Shown here piece by piece: positions 1-11,083 of a stretch of DNA of 64,000 nucleotides. Both the position numbers and the translations under genes were made by a program. Source of the DNA: Galaxea fascicularis (lineage: Eukaryota; Cnidaria; Anthozoa; Scleractinia; Euphylliidae); NCBI GenBank assembly GCA_948470475.1, contig OX419343.1:5781633-5845632 (forward strand), read 5' to 3'. The notes under the pieces are model-generated. The model ran no database searches. It was given only the letters and a program-made list of their open reading frames with translations, and had not been told where the DNA came from. The first letter of the stretch is position 1, and every line of letters begins with the position of its first letter.

Positions 1-119
1 CTTCCCCAGAATGCTAAGACGCCCTTACTATCGGCCAGTTCGTGACTCATGGTGAACTTGTGGTGATCATGATGACAATTATAGTGATTATTGTGTTTTG
101 TTTTAAAAAGAATTTTTAC

Positions 120-692
120 CTGCCGCTGCGCAAATGGTAGTGGCCAGTTCATGAATTTTAAAAGTCAAATCTTGAGGATCCGTTAAATGGATCAAATCCT
201 GGTCATATACCACCATATCACTCCACACTTGCACATCGACGCCTCGGCCAATACCTAAAGTGACCACTCGTATGTCTGCTTTACTCGAAGCCTCGAAAGC
301 TTGTTTCACCCTCAGTGCATTTGATCCAGCTGCCGTGCTTCCGTCGGTGAGAATTAAAGCAAGCTTTGTAACTCCTGGCCTCGCTTCTGAAAACACTTTA
401 GTGGCTGCTAAGTCCATGGCTTCATCTAAACGCAAACTCCTATTTTGACCCTTATCGTTTGCAATTTTGTTAACGGCTTCTTCGAAATCTGTTAAGTTGG
501 GAAATTGGCCCAAACTGGCTTTAACAGTAGCGTTTTTCCCATAGGTTACAACTGCAGATCGCCAGTTAGGTGCATAACTTTTCATAATTATCTTTACGAA
601 GCTCTTTTGCTTGAGTAAGTAATCATTGACTTCGCTTTTGGAGGAGTCTATCAGAAAAGTAACATCCGCAGCAAGCTGACAAGGAGGCAGAA
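120..692 (-). CDS. Gene L exon: vWA module L4
   Basis: A single 573-base exon from acceptor TTTCAG to donor GTAAAA, phase 1-1. PCQLAAD, DSSKS, NRSLRLDEAM and LTDGST keep a near-complete MIDAS, with Ser in place of Thr in the middle motif. It ends TICAAAG. The gene continues left of the window. Confidence 0.9.
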
Positions 693-3600
693 CTGAAACG
701 AAATTATATTTCACGAAATTAGCTAGGAGCTATTAGGGGTATCCAGTTTAAGGGAATGGGACAACTTGGATACCTGGGGACAGAGAAGCAGGATGAGATG
801 AGGAACTTTTATCGACTGAAATTTTCTAGTTACCAGGAAAGGTTTTATAAAAGGCTACCCCCCCCCCCCATCTCCAGGGGTTAACGACATGGTTACCATG
901 CAGTTTCGTATCATTTGTCGAGTAGCTCGCTTTTGCCCTTATGTTTGGCCTTTAGAACAAATTTGGTGAAATTTAATTTCAGTAATGGAAGAGGCTCACA
1001 TACTGCAACATTTATATATTCAATATTTCGTGAAATAAAAAGAACGAGCAGTTTGCTATGGTAAATTCTATTTGAGTCACTCTGCAATTTGTCAGCAAAA
1101 ATTTGTATATGTCTTGGCAGCTTGCTCATTTTTTTGTTTGTTTTATGGGATATCTTTACTAGTGCTTTACAACAGCAAATTTAAGTTAGAAGAAACTAAC
1201 CTGCGACGTGACAGGTGGTCTTCGCTAGTTCCACAGCATTTCTCATCAGGCCAGCGAAGGATTCCATGATGACGATACCGGTGTCATTTCTCATCAACGG
1301 CCTTAAAGAAGCATGCGAAAATCCACGACCAACACCCACAAGGACAACACGAACATCCGCCCTCCTCAACGACAGCACTGAAGTCCACCAGCGTCTGTCT
1401 TTGTCCTGTTGTTCATCGACGATGATGACAGCGACTTTTGTGACTCCTTCCCTTGCTTTTGGAAATACCTTGAGATGTATATTCAATTCATTCGTTATTT
1501 TATCATGGATTGATGATAATAAGGGTTGAGCCTTTAGAAAAGTGATGGGGGTTGGGTGGGGTGGGTTATTTTTGGCTTGTACGATATTTTTTGGTGTCAT
1601 CTTGTCTTCTTTCTTCATTGCACATTTTTTCTTTCTCTCTTTTACTTGCACGAATTGTTTTTGGCTTTTTTCCCACCTCCCCCCGTCACTTTTCTAATGG
1701 TCCATCTCCAAGTTGTTTTGGTTTGTCGGAGACTGAGTTTTAAGGCCTCGAAGCCTACACAAAACTCGACTCTTTGAAGACTCGACTCTTTTTTTTGCGG
1801 TTCCGCCAGCAAAAATTTGGTGCTGTGCGGAAACATAGCTAGTTGCTAAGACTAAATGGCGATTGGCCTTGTCCTAAAACTACGCTTATGTTGCTTATTT
1901 CAATCTGTGTAACAAATTTCTACAGATATTTGTCTCCACTTTATCGTCATGCTCGGGCACAGGTTGAAAAAGTGGAAGATATGAACTCATGCCGCTGTGT
2001 CGCATGGTTGCTCGAGGAAGCTATCAGTTTATTATATACCCCTGTTTACTCCCTTTTTAAAGTTTTTTCCCGCCGGTTTGGTCGTTAATTCAACAATGGC
2101 ACTGTGCATTCTGCTTTAAAAAAATACTTTCTATTTACCTTTTCTTCAGCAAGTTTCAGTGCTTGTCTAATATCACCTCGCGCACGACCATATTTCAAGG
2201 AAGTAACAGCCTTGAAGAAGTCATCTGTGGATGTAATCGACTCGATGCCCAGGGACGTATCCACTGAAGCTGAATAATCGCCATATGTTACAATGGAGGC
2301 TTGGCTTCTTCTGGAGGAAATACCAAAAGCCTTTGCAACGGTCTTTACTGCAACTTTTTGCCGTATGAAATCAGTTTCCGAAATTCCTCCCGAACCGAAA
2401 ATGAACGCTAAATCTGCTGGAATGTCGCAAGGCTCTGGTTCTGCGAATGCAAGACATAGCCGATCAAAAATTAGTGCGTTGCTGCTGGCCTTTGATTAAA
2501 TAATATTTTCTGATATAGCCTAAATGTAATGACTGGAAAAGGCTTCCACCAAGAGAACAAAGAGTGTAGCTTTTGTCCATACCGCTATGAAAAGGGGTAA
2601 AGGAATAAGTTGAGCTAGGAGAGGCGCGGAATAAATTGTAATGTAGGCACTTCCGGGGTTCCAATAACACACAGGTTGTGTCAAAATGTTCGAAGTAAAG
2701 AGAATGCTTTGCCCAACTATTGATTATCGCATTGCTGACTAAAGGCCGTGTATGTTTTGAGCTTGGTTTGGAGTCGATTTTGTATTTTTGGGTACTCCTT
2801 GGTTCTACTTCCCTTTCTTCGACATGGTTCAACACATATTTAATTACCTGCCAGATCACATGTGGACTTAATCAAAGAATTAACCTTCACCAGGACATCT
2901 TTAAAGCTTTTGGCGAGTAGGACGTCCTCGTCTTTCTCCACCATAAGTCGCAGTTCATTTGGATTTACACCTAAGCCTATGCCTAATGCCAATACTTGCA
3001 CTCCCGCCTTTCGCAAAGGCTCGGACGCCTCCTTGAGATTTATGGTGTCGGGTCTCTGGGTCTGTTCACCGTCTGTAATGACCATAGCGATTTGTTGGAC
3101 ATCTGGGCGAGCGTTAGGAAAAACATAGTTGGCGGCAACTTCCAGAGCCTTGTCGATGCGTGTGAACCCTCTCTCGTGTGGAATACGACCGACTGCTTCC
3201 TACATGAGGACGTTTTAGAATTATAAGATAAAGGAGCCCCTTAGGTAGCCTCACTTCTTTCTTGTCTAGGAAGAAGGAAGGTATAGTGGGGTGCAGAGTG
3301 ACCGTGCTCTTAGAGCGCTGTACTGGCAATCTGGAGGTTGCGAGTTCAAGTTGCGCAGCCGGTGACCACTGGCAGGATTTTTTTCTTGGTAGTCCAGAGT
3401 TCAACTCGGGACCTCCAGTCAACTGTCTTATTATATCTCTCAGTTGGTACGCGCGCTGTGATTGGTGAATTTTGTGGGCCGTATTCTTCTGTACGGCCTG
3501 CTTAATTTCTTTTCCGCGCGCCTGATTAACCTCAGAGATATAATAAATATCTTACTAACCTCGTTTTCCCGGTTCGTACTGTAAGTTACGGATCCCCGTT

Positions 3601-6600
3601 TATGGCCCGTGCTTGGGTTATAAGTTAACGTAGCTTACAGTACGGACCTAGAACTCGGCTAGTAAGAGGTATGTATATCTTAATACACGTGTTTCTCTTG
3701 AGTATCATATCCAAAATCATAACTAATACTGAAATGTAGTGAAACAGTTCATGGAAAAAGACAGAAAAATGGGATGACTGACCTGATCCGTGCTTAATAT
3801 CTTTGTAGAATAGAACGTTGTAAGCCAAAGAAAAACCGACAACGTGATTGACAGCCAAACAAATTCAAGCACCTTGGCCTGAGGGTTATAAAGTAACTCA
3901 GGTATGGTCGTCTCCACGACTATTCAGTTGAATTGAAAAATTTACGGGGCCTAAAAATTCTTCAAATACCTTTTTCCATTTGCCGCCAGATTACAACGAC
4001 TGTACATGTAGTTTCGATATAAAACTAACAAGGAAATCAACTTTACAGGTAATTTTAATCAACTTCAGTCCCATGTAATGGAACTCCAAACAACCCACCA
4101 TCGTGACTCAAGAGTGAAAGACGATAACTCCCTTCTGGGAAAATTATTTTTGTCACCTTACATAAATTTAATTATTCATCTCTATCACACATGAATATTT
4201 ACCTGAAAGGCCCTTGTACTGCTGTGATCTGTGAATCTTATTTTAACAGATGCTGAATTGCTGAACAGCACAAGGGCTGCGCGGGAACGTGCTTTGGAAA
4301 TCCCGAAGCTCTTAGCGACGGCATTTATGAAGGCTTTTTCCCTGAGGTAGTTTGTCCTCGAAATACTACCAGATGAATCCATGAGAAAAGCGATATCTAC
4401 TGGAGTGTCACAATTGGAAATTTCTGGCAAAAGTGAAATCGAAAACGCAGGTATAAATACTAATTCACAACAGCTCAAAACTGCGAAAAACGCTTGGTGT
4501 ATTGGTGGTAGCCTCAGTTGCAAAGTACGCCACAGTACAACCATACAAGGATCGAGGGGAAATTTGCGAGGAGGTGACTAAATGAAAGATGGCGATCGAT
4601 ACTGCCACCCACAGAGTCCACCCACAGGCCAGTAGCATGAGAGGGACAAGGGAAAGGGGGCTCAAGCGCCCCCCTCCCCCCAGAATTTTTGGAAGTTGAA
4701 AAAACAATTTAACCAAAAATACCAGAAGATACCACGGCGGTGATACTAGTGAGAACATCAATCTTCTCTTACCACTGAGGTGGAGGAGACTCAAGGAGAA
4801 GCAGACGGGATTATTACATGAAGCGAAGAATAAACAAGCCGGGCCGGGCCGGCTTGGTTTGCCAAACCAACAAATAAACCTAATGCGGTTTCTTTTTTTT
4901 TTTTTTTTGTCCAAAGCGCTTTCATGTCGAGAGAAGTAAGGAAATGGATTGGTTTAAATGGTCGTGACTAAATAATCAAATCAGCTCTAGAAATATTGTA
5001 TTGTGCTGAAAAACCAAATCACAAAGACTGACAAAATGAACAATATCAATTAGCAGGAAAGCTAAAAGAGGCGGTTTGTATTAAGCAAACACGAAATATT
5101 AATGAAGTGGGAGGCAGATTACTAACCTTCAATTTCTTCACACGCGCTCTGTGTGAGTGGATCCACGATCGGCAATAAATCATTAAACGATTTGGTGACT
5201 ATAACATCCTTGTAGCTGCTAGCAATCTGCTTTAGCTCGTCCTTATTCACTTTACTTCCTATCCCGATGGCAATGATTCGCACGCCCACATTCTTAAGCG
5301 TCAAAGCCGCCCTATCAAGGGGAGTGTAGCCTGATATTGTGGTTTGTTTTCCATCCGTGAGCACGAAGGCGATTTTTGGCACCAGAAAGCGGGTGTTTAC
5401 GCGTGTGCGGAACAAGTCAAAGTACGCCGTTCCGAGGGCGAGGTCTATCCTAGTGTAGCCACGTTCGTGTCTCAAGCGCTGCACAGCCGTTTCAAACGTT
5501 TCCGCGCTGGTGTAAGCTCCGAACCTGATGACCGTTGACGCCGTGGTGCTGTAGAGTACGACAGCCGCACGAGATCCTGATGGGGAAATTCTAAACTGGG
5601 CGGCTAGTCTGGCCACAAATGTTTTCATTTTGCCATAGTTGCTTCGGCTGATGCTTCCCGACGAATCCATTAAAAAAGCGACATCTGCTTCGGGAGTACA
5701 GTTTTCCGCCCCTGAGGGAGAGAAAGAGAAAGAGAAACCACTCGGCATGATGGCGCAGCCACCAAAACGGGACATTTCTGTGCTGAATGGTAAAGAAAGT
5801 CAAAGATTTTAATCATGGCGTAAGCGAGTCAGACTTGCCGGCTCAGTGAACTCTCCTACATAACCTACTCGTACATAACATAAAAGTTCTGGAATACTGT
5901 AGAATTCAATTGGAATTCTGTTATTTCTATCCTTTTGTGATGCTTGTAGTGCTGACCGTCGATCAAATTGTTGGGCGCGATGACAGAACTCCATTCACCC
6001 TCACATTCCATCCTCATAATCACGTAGTCAAACTCATTCTTAATAACTTTAAATTACGCCAAAATGATCCCGAGACTGGTAGAATCTTTTCGCAACCTCC
6101 TCTAATTTAATTCAAACGCGTCAAATCGTTGGCAACTCTTTAGCTAGAAGCGCACTCAAAACTAACGAACAACCCAGCACTTTCAAATGCGCGCGCTCAC
6201 GATGCAAAACTTGTCCTTCCATTCTTAACACTGCAAAATATCGGGAACTAAGCGATCTGTTAAGATCACCGATCGCTTCACGTGTACCTCCGAAATGTCA
6301 TTTATTGCATAACCTGTCATGTACGTTATGCAATAAATTATACGTTGGCGAGGCAGGTAGACGACTAGGCGACCTATTCCGCGAACACCTTCGCGATGTT
6401 GAGAAGATTGACAAGGATGCATCTAAGCCAGTCGTTGGTCGTTTTAGTCTCCCTAACCACTCCAAACAACACATGGCTGTCTACGCCCTTTCCCTACATC
6501 AAGGTACGACGGAAAGCCGCAAGAATCTGGAACAAAAATTCATCTTCCAGATCGACACCCCTAATCCCCACGCTATTAACGAACGCTTTTCATTTAACTA

Positions 6601-6785
6601 ATGTATTCCTATTTTTCAGGTTGCCATGTTACAACCAATAGCGTAGCTCCTACCCCAATATAAAAACTACACACAACCCATAACTCCTCGATTCGCTCTG
6701 ACGAGGGGCTAACGCTCGAAACGTCAGGTTTTAGAATCCCTGTACGGTGGTCAATTTACACCATGAACTCCATTGATACTACTTC

Positions 6786-6821
<36 letters not shown>

Positions 6822-9453
6822 CCCCCTTGGTACATAACATACATACTCTCGTACATGCACAACCTTCCCCCTACCCTGCCGGTAGTTACTTCACGGTGGT
6901 AGTAAAAACAATTAACAACACTCCTCATCCGTTCTGATGTTAGTCTCCTGTAGAGAGCAACCGAGTTCTTCCACTAAATCCAGCCTTATGACAAAGCTGA
7001 ACGTCACGACATGAAAGTTAAATTCTTGAGTTAAATTCTTGATGATTACGTGGGAGCTCCGGCAGAGCCTACGCCTTACAGAATAAAACATCTCTACTTC
7101 TTTGTATGACCATGGGACTTGCTGTAAACAATCTATGTTACTTAAAAAGCTATGTGTATGGTCTTTTGGTGTTGAGATTAACGTTTAAGTCTGTCAAATA
7201 GTATTGAGCACTTGCTAGTAATAAATAAAGAGCACCGAGACGCTGCCTTGTGTAGCTCAATTCTCGTTTATCAATTCTTCCCTCAGTTAGGACAATGAAT
7301 AGTTTCGTTGACTTGAAAGAAATACTGAGAACCACCGCTCGCTCGCGGACTATTACGAAATAAAATTTATGAGTCACTTACTCCTCACATTGTCCTGGAA
7401 GCAGCAGAAAAATGATAAGTTGACAGGTTCAGACGATAAGAAAACAAAAACCACTACAAGGAAGAAGAGTCAGAAAATCGAGATAACAGAGAATCAAAGC
7501 TACGGCCACTGTTGTTATCAGCGGTATCAGCTACTTTATCAGCTGTTGTTTTCAAGGCTCCGGTCCCGCAGTCAATTCGAACCAAAAAAGTTGAGAAAAT
7601 GTGAAACTTGTCAACATGCTGCGTAAATCAACACAGATGTGAAACTTTGCGTTTACGCTATCTAGCTCATGAGTTAATGACGAGTTAATTTCAGTAATAG
7701 TCTTTGTCGGACTTAGTCGATTTCTGGGATTAGAAATGCCCATCGCAACCACAAATACTGCAATAAACTGACAGTATATCTCAGTAAATATCTTCCACTA
7801 TTTATCATACGTGTTCCTTTAGAACTACCGTCTAGAGTCGTTTTGTAACAAAACACAGCATGAGAAGAATTGCTTGAAAATAACGCGCAATGCCTTACTT
7901 TTCTGACAGCTGTTTTTCTAATGAAAATCTAACGTTCTGCGGTCAAGCTGAAGGCGCAGTCCATTAGTTAAGGCCCGGTTCAAACGTCGAACTTTACAGG
8001 GGCACCCAACCATAAACTTCGATGAAATATTTGTTCGGGAGAGTCTACCCGTTCTAAAACTTTCGGATAATGCATTGCCAAAAATCTACTGATTTCTTAA
8101 CTAAAACATCACCTAAAAGATTCGCAACCAGGGAAACCCGGGGGAAAATAGATTTTCGGAAGGGATATTTTTGCAATTTTTGGCTCTTGAAAAGTTCCCC
8201 TAGCATTTTCGGGTAAGCAAAAGGTTCGCAGAGAAGTTCTTCGAAGGTAACATTCAGCTGGCAATTCCTGGAATGAAGATTTCATTCCCTAAAGTTTTCG
8301 GGCAATCCAATTTTCAGCTAAAAAATCCGAACAGATCAAAGCAACTCTTTAAACAGCCTTTTAAGCATTACAGGGAGCTTAGAAATATCCCTCAAAGGTT
8401 TTTTTGCTTAATTTTCTCGTTGGGTGCCCCTGACTTCACATGTATCGAATCTAATGCAAATGAGCGCAAACGATAGATTTTTCACATTTGCATTAGATTC
8501 GGCACATGTGAAGTTCGACGTTTGAACCGGCTCTAAGTGAGTACGATTGTCCGGGTGAGTGTAGTCCTGATCTGAGAAGAGGACATTAACTGACGTTTCG
8601 ACAACTTGAGTACATAGATGTATTTTTGCAACAAAGAACCAAGAACACGTGACGATGTCATGCTTTATTATTTTTCACAAAACCTTTTAAAATCAGGTTC
8701 TAACAAATTTCACCTCCCTCTTGCAACTGATTTTGTAGCAAAGAACGAACAACATATGACAGTGCCATGCACAGTTAACCGGAGTTCAAATCAAGTTGTA
8801 ACAACTTTCGCCTTACTCTATCTGAAAACAAACAAGCCTTAACTTTTAGTCATGAAAACAAACTTACAATTATGTTTGTTGCTTTAAGAGTATACATTGT
8901 TTTTTAAAAGAGAATAATCATGACTAAGAGGAACTGACAAGAAAGTCTATTCTGCTTCCGGTGAGATTAAACGAACGTAATTGTTCGCGATTTTAACTGG
9001 ATCGAACAAGAGATTCATTGATTAGTAACAAAGAAGGAAAGGATTTCTTCATAAGGAACAATGGAAATGCAATGCACCCGATTACGGCCAGAGGCTAGAA
9101 GAGCAAGAGCTTCGTTTTTTGCACAAGACAAATAATTTCAAGAATGTATTCTCCTCAAAGCACCACTGTGTTTAACTGTGAAAAGTTTGACCCTGTCAAG
9201 TCGACTGTATTTTATTTCAAAGCGATTAAATTGAGCTAGACATGTGCTTTCTTCACAAGGATTTTCTTATTCTTTCTTATTAACAGAAAGATAAACACAT
9301 GTATATCTTTTGCTCAAGCGACACTCCTGGACCTCATAAGCATGAAACTAATTTATTGGTTCTGTTAATTGTAGCAAACTTACCCTGTACTAATTCTGCA
9401 AATGCTGTTATGAATGCCACCACCAAAACCAGCGATTTGAGTTTGTCTTTCAT
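120..9453 (-). CDS. Gene L: secreted vWA-domain protein with four modules, 3' end outside the window
   Basis: Seven exons on the minus strand: a signal-peptide exon (9384-9453), L1 (5127-5711), L2 in two exons, L3 in two exons and L4 (120-692). All junction phases agree. Each module has one Cys just before strand 1 and one near its end, as in matrilin and collagen VI type vWA modules. The gene continues left of the window through a phase-1 donor at 119-118. It lies downstream of gene R in the same orientation, with its promoter inside a segmental duplication. Probable role: extracellular matrix or adhesion protein. Confidence 0.85.
1201..1468 (-). CDS. Gene L exon: vWA module L3, second part
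   Basis: A 268-base exon entered in phase 0 (acceptor CTCAAG) and left in phase 1 (donor GTTAGT). It begins VFPKAREGVTKVAV. The strand-4 motif is IVDEQQ, where Asp-Glu replaces Asp-Gly, followed by VVLVGVG and TTCHVAG. The final Cys matches the pattern of L1, L2 and L4. Confidence 0.86.
2139..2440 (-). CDS. Gene L exon: vWA module L3, first part (metal site lost)
   Basis: A 302-base exon entered in phase 1 (acceptor TTCGCAG) and left in phase 0 (donor GTAAAT after LAEEK). PCDIPADLAF confirms the gene-L type start. The expected D-S-S-G-S is FGSGGIS, so the key Asp is replaced by Gly. The remaining fold landmarks (QKVAVKTVAKAFGIS, ASIVTYGD, IRQALKLAEEK) are normal, so the module is probably folded but cannot bind metal in the usual way. 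Confidence 0.84.
2848..3199 (-). CDS. Gene L exon: vWA module L2, second part
   Basis: A 352-base exon entered in phase 0 (acceptor ATGTAG) and left in phase 1 (donor GTAATT). It reads EAVGRIPHERGFTRIDKAL, then MVITDGEQT with the MIDAS Asp, LALGIG, and STCDLAG at the end. With the first part it makes an intact 191-codon module. Confidence 0.87.
3425..3660. repeat. Short interspersed element X, copy 1
   Basis: It shares GCGCGCTGTGATTGGT, GATTAACCTCAGAGATATAA and TATGGCCCG with 13958-14222. Inverted TGTACGG/CCGTACT-type arms suggest a non-autonomous DNA element. It lies in the intron splitting L2. Confidence 0.55.
4203..4423 (-). CDS. Gene L exon: vWA module L2, first part
   Basis: A 221-base exon entered in phase 1 (acceptor GCCAG) and left in phase 0 (donor GTAAAT after RAFQ). 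It carries NCDTPVD, DSSGS and a VAKSFGIS helix. The intron lies well before the RxDxAL segment, a position unique to this module. Confidence 0.86.
5127..5711 (-). CDS. Gene L exon: vWA module L1 (intact MIDAS)
   Basis: A single 585-base exon from acceptor CCTCAG to donor GTTAGT, phase 1-1. It contains NCTPEAD, DSSGS near residue 16, Thr in YTRIDLAL, and LTDGKQ, so all metal-coordinating motifs are present. A second Cys in SACEEIEG can close a disulphide around the domain. It is the first mature domain after the signal peptide. Confidence 0.92.
5900..6835 (+). mobile_element. Penelope-like retroelement, decayed 3' part with GIY-YIG nuclease region
   Basis: Plus-strand fragments resemble the C-terminal part of Penelope-like elements: a PFTLTFHPHN segment near 5992, a Cys-rich RCKTC segment near 6200 and a GIY-YIG type region LCNKLYVGEAGRRLGDLF (6329-6382) running to a stop at 6599. 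Stop codons and frame changes near 6100 and 6310 break the frame, so the copy is dead. The tail from 6690 recurs at 27265 and 48230. It sits in the first intron of gene L. Confidence 0.65.
6698..6722 (+). ncRNA. Hammerhead-ribozyme-like core in the Penelope tail
   Basis: CTGACGA (6698-6704) fits the CUGANGA core and GAAAC (6718-6722) the second core. Between them GGGC and GCTC can pair as a 4-bp stem with a TAAC loop. Hammerhead motifs are known in Penelope-like elements. Stems I and III were not demonstrated here; the GTC directly follows GAAAC. Confidence 0.35.
7972..8538. mobile_element. MITE-like element with CCGGTTCAAACGTCGAACTT ends
   Basis: The left end GGTTCAAACGTCGAACTT and the right end AAGTTCGACGTTTGAACC are inverted repeats. 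The interior near the right end is itself palindromic around GATAGATTTTTC. A much shorter relative is at 61071-61190. It lies in the first intron of gene L. Confidence 0.6.
8530..8618. repeat. Fragment of a dispersed repeat (TGACGTTTCGACAAC)
   Basis: GTACGATTGTCCGGGTGAGT, GTAGTCCTGA and TGACGTTTCGACAACTTGAG recur at 56205-56300 with small changes. It directly follows the MITE-like element at 7972-8538. Confidence 0.45.
9384..9453 (-). CDS. Gene L exon 1: signal peptide
   Basis: ATG at 9453-9451 in a good context (A at -3) opens a 70-base coding exon ending at donor GTAAGT in phase 1. It encodes a basic start (MKDKLK), a hydrophobic core (SLVLVVAFITAFA) and ELVQG. The A-F-A motif gives a plausible cleavage site before ELVQ. 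Joining to the phase-1 acceptor at 5711 reads straight into GAENCTPEAD of L1. Confidence 0.8.
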
Positions 9454-9600
9454 CTTTGGTTTCCCAACGTGTTCATTACAAACTGCTTACGAAATAAGTA
9501 TTTGAAGACACTCGCTTTCACGTACTGGGCAACGTTGAAAAAAATCCCAGGCTGGCACGAGAAGAAACAGATTATCCACAAGCTTTTCGAGATGGTGTCG

Positions 9601-9607
9601 TTTTATA
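9601..9607 (-). promoter_or_regulatory. TATA box of gene L
   Basis: The minus strand reads TATAAAA about 148 bases upstream of the exon-1 ATG, implying a transcription start near 9570-9580 and a short 5' leader of about 120 bases. The equivalent stretch in the duplicate (near 17185) reads CATAGA, so the box is lost there. Confidence 0.5.
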
Positions 9608-10917
9608 CTGAGGCCTCCTTGAGAGCAGCCTGACGATAGAACTGTGTCAATTTAGGGTAAACTTCGTTAGTTTGAGACCACTGTCGTGGCAGCAGCGCTC
9701 AATTAAGAGTTTACAATGAGTTTGGCAGGGGAACTCTCATGCACTAATCGAACGCCTCAGCGCTTACTCCTATAATGAGCTTCCAATCTATGTGTTGACG
9801 TGTATAAGACCAAAACCTCAACTGCATGACAGGACATACCATTCGGACCACAAAAAAGGCATTTAACGAATTAAATGGAGGCGTGTTTGCACAAGATTTT
9901 GACCATTTAAACATAAACATTTATCTTCCTGAATATTTTATCTGTTTATGAAAGGGTTTGTGATCTCTAATTCTTCATTTAATCCCCTATCCATTTGTAT
10001 ATCTGCTTTCTTTGATTACGTTTCACTGAGCCCTACAATCAGTTAAGCTACGAAGCACAATAAAATCGAACACGGCCGTATGTAACGCAGATGCCATGCG
10101 TGAAATATATCGCCGCTTGGCGTACTCTTGAGCTACACTGAAAATCTCGATATTTTTATTTGGCCATAAAGATCTTACCTTAACAAAGTTTTGGTGATTT
10201 CTCGCCGACCAGATAAAACGCTGCAATTGCTTCAGGTTATGTTGCTGCCTTGCTTGCCACATGTTGTGTTTAGACTGATTGGCTAATTCTGCGAGGATTT
10301 GATATTTCAAGATTATGTGATTTATATCTGCGGGGTTCGGTAACAAACTGTTTTGCTGTGTGTATATGAGTATCCTTATCATTATGCCTTTGTTTAATTG
10401 AGAAGGTGCCAAATGTACAGAATTTTGGACCCCTTTTGTTTGTGATGGCATGACACTAACGTTAAACCACTTAACCAGGGTACATAAAAGGTTGAAGAAG
10501 AGAAAGGATAGCAATTCGTAACTTGAATATAACGAAATAGTATAGTATAAGTTAAAAGAAGGATTACTGTTGACAGGGGGCAAATCCCCAAGCACGCTTC
10601 CTCTCTGTCTTTATAATACTCCTCCTCCTCTCTCCTACCTCATCATAGTTGACGGCACATAGAGACTGAAATAGTTACAATCCGTTGGCAAATAAAAACA
10701 AGCTGTCTTTATATCTTTAGAGTTTCCTAGCTTGCCTTTATTAAAACAAGCACTTGCTGGGATTCACACTCTCTTAATTTTCCCTCCAGGGGATTTGCTT
10801 CATAATTTTTAAGTATTAACAGGAGCCCATAAAGAAGGCCCAGCACGACTTTCGCAAAACACGTATCTTGCGTCGCCAGCATATGCCAGTCGTTCCTTGT
10901 GAAATCAGCGACGACCC

Positions 10918-11083
10918 CTTAATTAAGGCTTGTTTGCACAATGACATACGCATAAGCATAAGAATAAACATAAGCATGAACATACACTGTGTAAACCGGG
11001 AGTAACATAAGCATAAGTGCAGTGCAATCATCGTTATACTCCTGCTTATCCTTGGCTTATGTCACAGTGTAAACCAGCCTTTA
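10918..11083. mobile_element. TTAA-flanked MITE with GCATAAGC repeats, degraded
   Basis: The left end TTAAGGCTTGTTTGCAC and right end GTGTAAACCAGCCTTTAG form an imperfect inverted repeat. The interior is rich in GCATAAGC units on both strands. It is related to 19990-20332 but at a different site in the duplication. Confidence 0.5.

Noticed and set aside
7369..7752. Overlapping open frames on both strands in gene L intron 1, including a hydrophobic minus-strand stretch
   Set aside because: No matching acceptor and donor in the right phase and no recognisable domain, so not added as an exon.
10023..10595. A 190-codon minus-strand open frame
   Set aside because: No recognisable domain, unusual composition with long AT-rich runs, not conserved in duplication copy B, and no splice or promoter context. 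Treated as chance or repeat-derived.
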